Part shown: positions 62,232 through 64,000 of the stretch, one piece after another
Position numbering within the stretch: position 1 is the stretch's first letter
Layout: each line of letters opens with the position of its first letter
DNA from: Craterostigma plantagineum
Lineage: Eukaryota; Streptophyta; Magnoliopsida; Lamiales; Linderniaceae
DNA length: 64,000 nucleotides
Assembly (NCBI GenBank): GCA_027422505.1
Contig: JAPQWV010000005.1
Span: 8,189,501-8,253,500, forward strand
Direction of reading: 5' to 3'
The notes under the pieces: generated by a model
What the model saw: only the letters and a program-made list of their open reading frames with translations
Told to the model about the DNA's origin: nothing
Databases searched by the model: none
Translations under genes and position numbers: made by a program

Positions 62232-63960
62232 GAACCTGTGCAACCTGTGAGGACCCTTTCAGTCAAACGAACTTTGACTACGATTTTGAACCTCGAAACA
62301 CTTTAATTGAAGGAACCGCTCGTCATGAATAATATTCCACCACTAATGATAAGTCAATTGCGTCGTTAATAAAAAAGGAGGAACATCGACAATTATAGGA
62401 AAGTAGTAGAACATTATTCAAACAATCATACCTCATTATCATTCAACACAACGTGCTAACTCAAAATTTTAAATAAGCTGAGGTTTCCCCAACATATATT
62501 ATCTCCGCAATGCAAACTACTAAACCACCAAAGATTGAACATAAAACCGTCTTTAGACACGCCAAATTGTAAGAAAATCAAACGTGATTTGCCTAGGGTC
62601 CTCAGGTAATCAACAGGGTCCTTAGTATTTGTTTCATATCAGAAAACCCGTAAAGACTCTGAGTACCCGCCAAGGACCTTTAACTCACTCGTGAATGATT
62701 CCTAACAGTGATATGACATGTCTGACTGTTTTGACAGAGAAAGCGTTAGTTCTGACATCTTTAAAATATATATGATAAAGGGTTATTATTTGGTACTCAG
62801 GAAAATAAAAGGTACTCAGCTTTGAAATTATGTTGTGAGAACCTGTGCAACCGGTGAGGACCCTTTCAGTCAAACGAACTTTGACTACGATTTGCCTTGG
62901 GTCCTCAGGTAATCAACAGGGTCCTTTATATTTGTTCTTATCAGAGAACCCGTAAAGAATCTGAGTACCCGCCGAATAGGTAACCCACTCATGAATGATT
63001 ACTGACAGTGACGGTGACAGCGATAGTTATGACATGTCTGACTGTTCCGAAAGTGACCTTTAACTCACTCGTGAATGATTGTGTAATAATTATATCTTTA
63101 AAATATAGGTTACTCTAATAGTGTTATTATTGGGTGCTCACGTAAAGAATGGGTACTCAGAGATGAATCATTTTGTGAGAACCCGTATAGCGTTTGAGGA
63201 CCCGTACGTAGTCAAACGATTAAATTTCACATGTCGTTAAAATTGGCAATAAGAATCGTTCAACCAAAAACATAAGCTAACACAAATAGTCAAACAGTCA
63301 TGTTATACAACCACCTAATCATCTAGCAAGCACAGAACAATACCATTGCCGACGAAATATGCAACATGTCAAAATTTTTCTAAAAGTTGCAATATCTTCA
63401 GGAGCAATATTGAATAAGTTGTCGCCGGTGAACATCAGTGCAAATGCAGCCCGTAGCATGTATATCCCACACTCACCTCTGCATGCCATCAGTTAGATCT
63501 TAATAGTCTCAAACCGAGGCAAGATCCCAGGATGCATTCGTACGCTAGAATCTGACCAAGATTAGCCATGCTATTCTTTAGGGTTTGTTGATAATTTACA
63601 TGATACTAGCTAGGGTTTGCTGAAATTAATTCCATGTTACCTAAAGTGGATGTACGAATCCGCTCACGCAGGAACTAGTGTAGTCACTGCCATAAGAAAT
63701 GTGTGAACCCATCACATCGCGAGGGTAGGTTCTCAAACCATCAGGTTCTAAGATCTTACACGGGTCCTCAGACATGGATTCAAATCGGAGAACCAGTCTA
63801 ATGTCTGAGAACCTTTTCTCAGATAGGTTCAGACCACGAACGGGTTCTCAGAACTTACACGGATCCTCAGATATGGACTCAAATCAGAGAACCAGTCTAA
63901 CATCTGAGAACCCTTTCTCTTCTAATCGAACGAATTCTGAAAATCCTCTTTTCACGATTT
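62155..63960. repeat. Repeat block rich in GGTTCTCAG/GGGTCCTCAGG words
   Basis: A phrase from GAGAAAGCGTTAGT through TACTCAGGAAAA to GTCAAACGAACTTTGACTAC occurs at 62155-62287 and 62738-62892, with a more distant copy at 63126-63222. A separate 63-bp direct repeat (CCTCAGA(C/T)ATGGA onward) occurs at 63758-63820 and 63858-63920. No coding region is supported here. Confidence 0.65.
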
Positions 63961-64000
63961 AAACTCAGACAACCCAACAACCATCAAACACCCACGAAAT

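Overview
This window is a stretch of flowering-plant (dicot-like) nuclear DNA. It has short multi-exon genes with GT-AG introns, A+T-rich flanks, a plastid clpP fragment, and many plant transposon families. I cannot name the species. I worked out the exon-intron models by hand, from codon phase and similarity to plant protein families I remember. No search was run.

Genes, left to right. (1) The 3' part of a JmjC / C5HC2 / FYRN-FYRC histone H3K4 demethylase runs off the left edge (+, to 3288). (2) A cytosolic cyclophilin has a single coding exon and a 5'UTR intron (-, 5442-5969). (3) The nuclear-basket nucleoporin NUP1/NUP136 has nine coding exons (+, 10340-16012). (4) A farnesylated type-A DnaJ co-chaperone has six coding exons (-, 17489-19604). 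(5) A bZIP-like factor carries Lys where canonical bZIPs have Asn (+, 29151-30427). (6) The ESCRT-III-related protein VPS60/CHMP5 has seven coding exons (-, 30909-32906). (7) An AIFM2/FSP1-like FAD/NAD oxidoreductase has four coding exons (-, 36660-38958). (8) A probably plastid-targeted Nudix hydrolase has six coding exons (-, 45689-47021). These are unrelated housekeeping and regulatory genes with no operon-like logic. Three pairs converge: JMJ/cyclophilin, NUP1/DnaJ and bZIP/VPS60.

Most of the rest is transposon-derived. Several elements could be bounded exactly by their target-site duplications. Mutator-type elements with 9-bp or near-9-bp duplications lie at 7130, 21787, 26116, 35978, 36959, 41151, 43648 and 52730. 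A long fold-back sits in the VPS60 promoter region (33120-34144). There are three hAT-type elements with 8-bp or near-8-bp duplications, PIF/Harbinger-like MITEs, a tRNA-derived SINE with a 12-bp duplication, and a 5S-rRNA-like Cassandra candidate.

From 47 kb to the right edge the window is a transposon cemetery. A 9.26-kb interval with hAT-like ends and a perfect 8-bp duplication (47381-56639) contains a decayed Ty3/gypsy chromovirus. That element's integrase is split by a 2.53-kb solo LTR with a perfect 5-bp duplication. The same interval also holds a 3.54-kb Mutator-type element with a perfect 9-bp duplication. Further right are an antisense LTR of the solo-LTR family, a hAT transposase pseudogene, and a MuDR-like N-terminal ORF among short palindromic repeats.

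The least ordinary observations are the Mutator-like family whose internal DNA is packed with GTAC cores, the nested stack at 47-57 kb, the fold-back in the VPS60 promoter, and the short-palindrome arrays next to both MuDR-like fragments. I see no convincing new protein-coding system.
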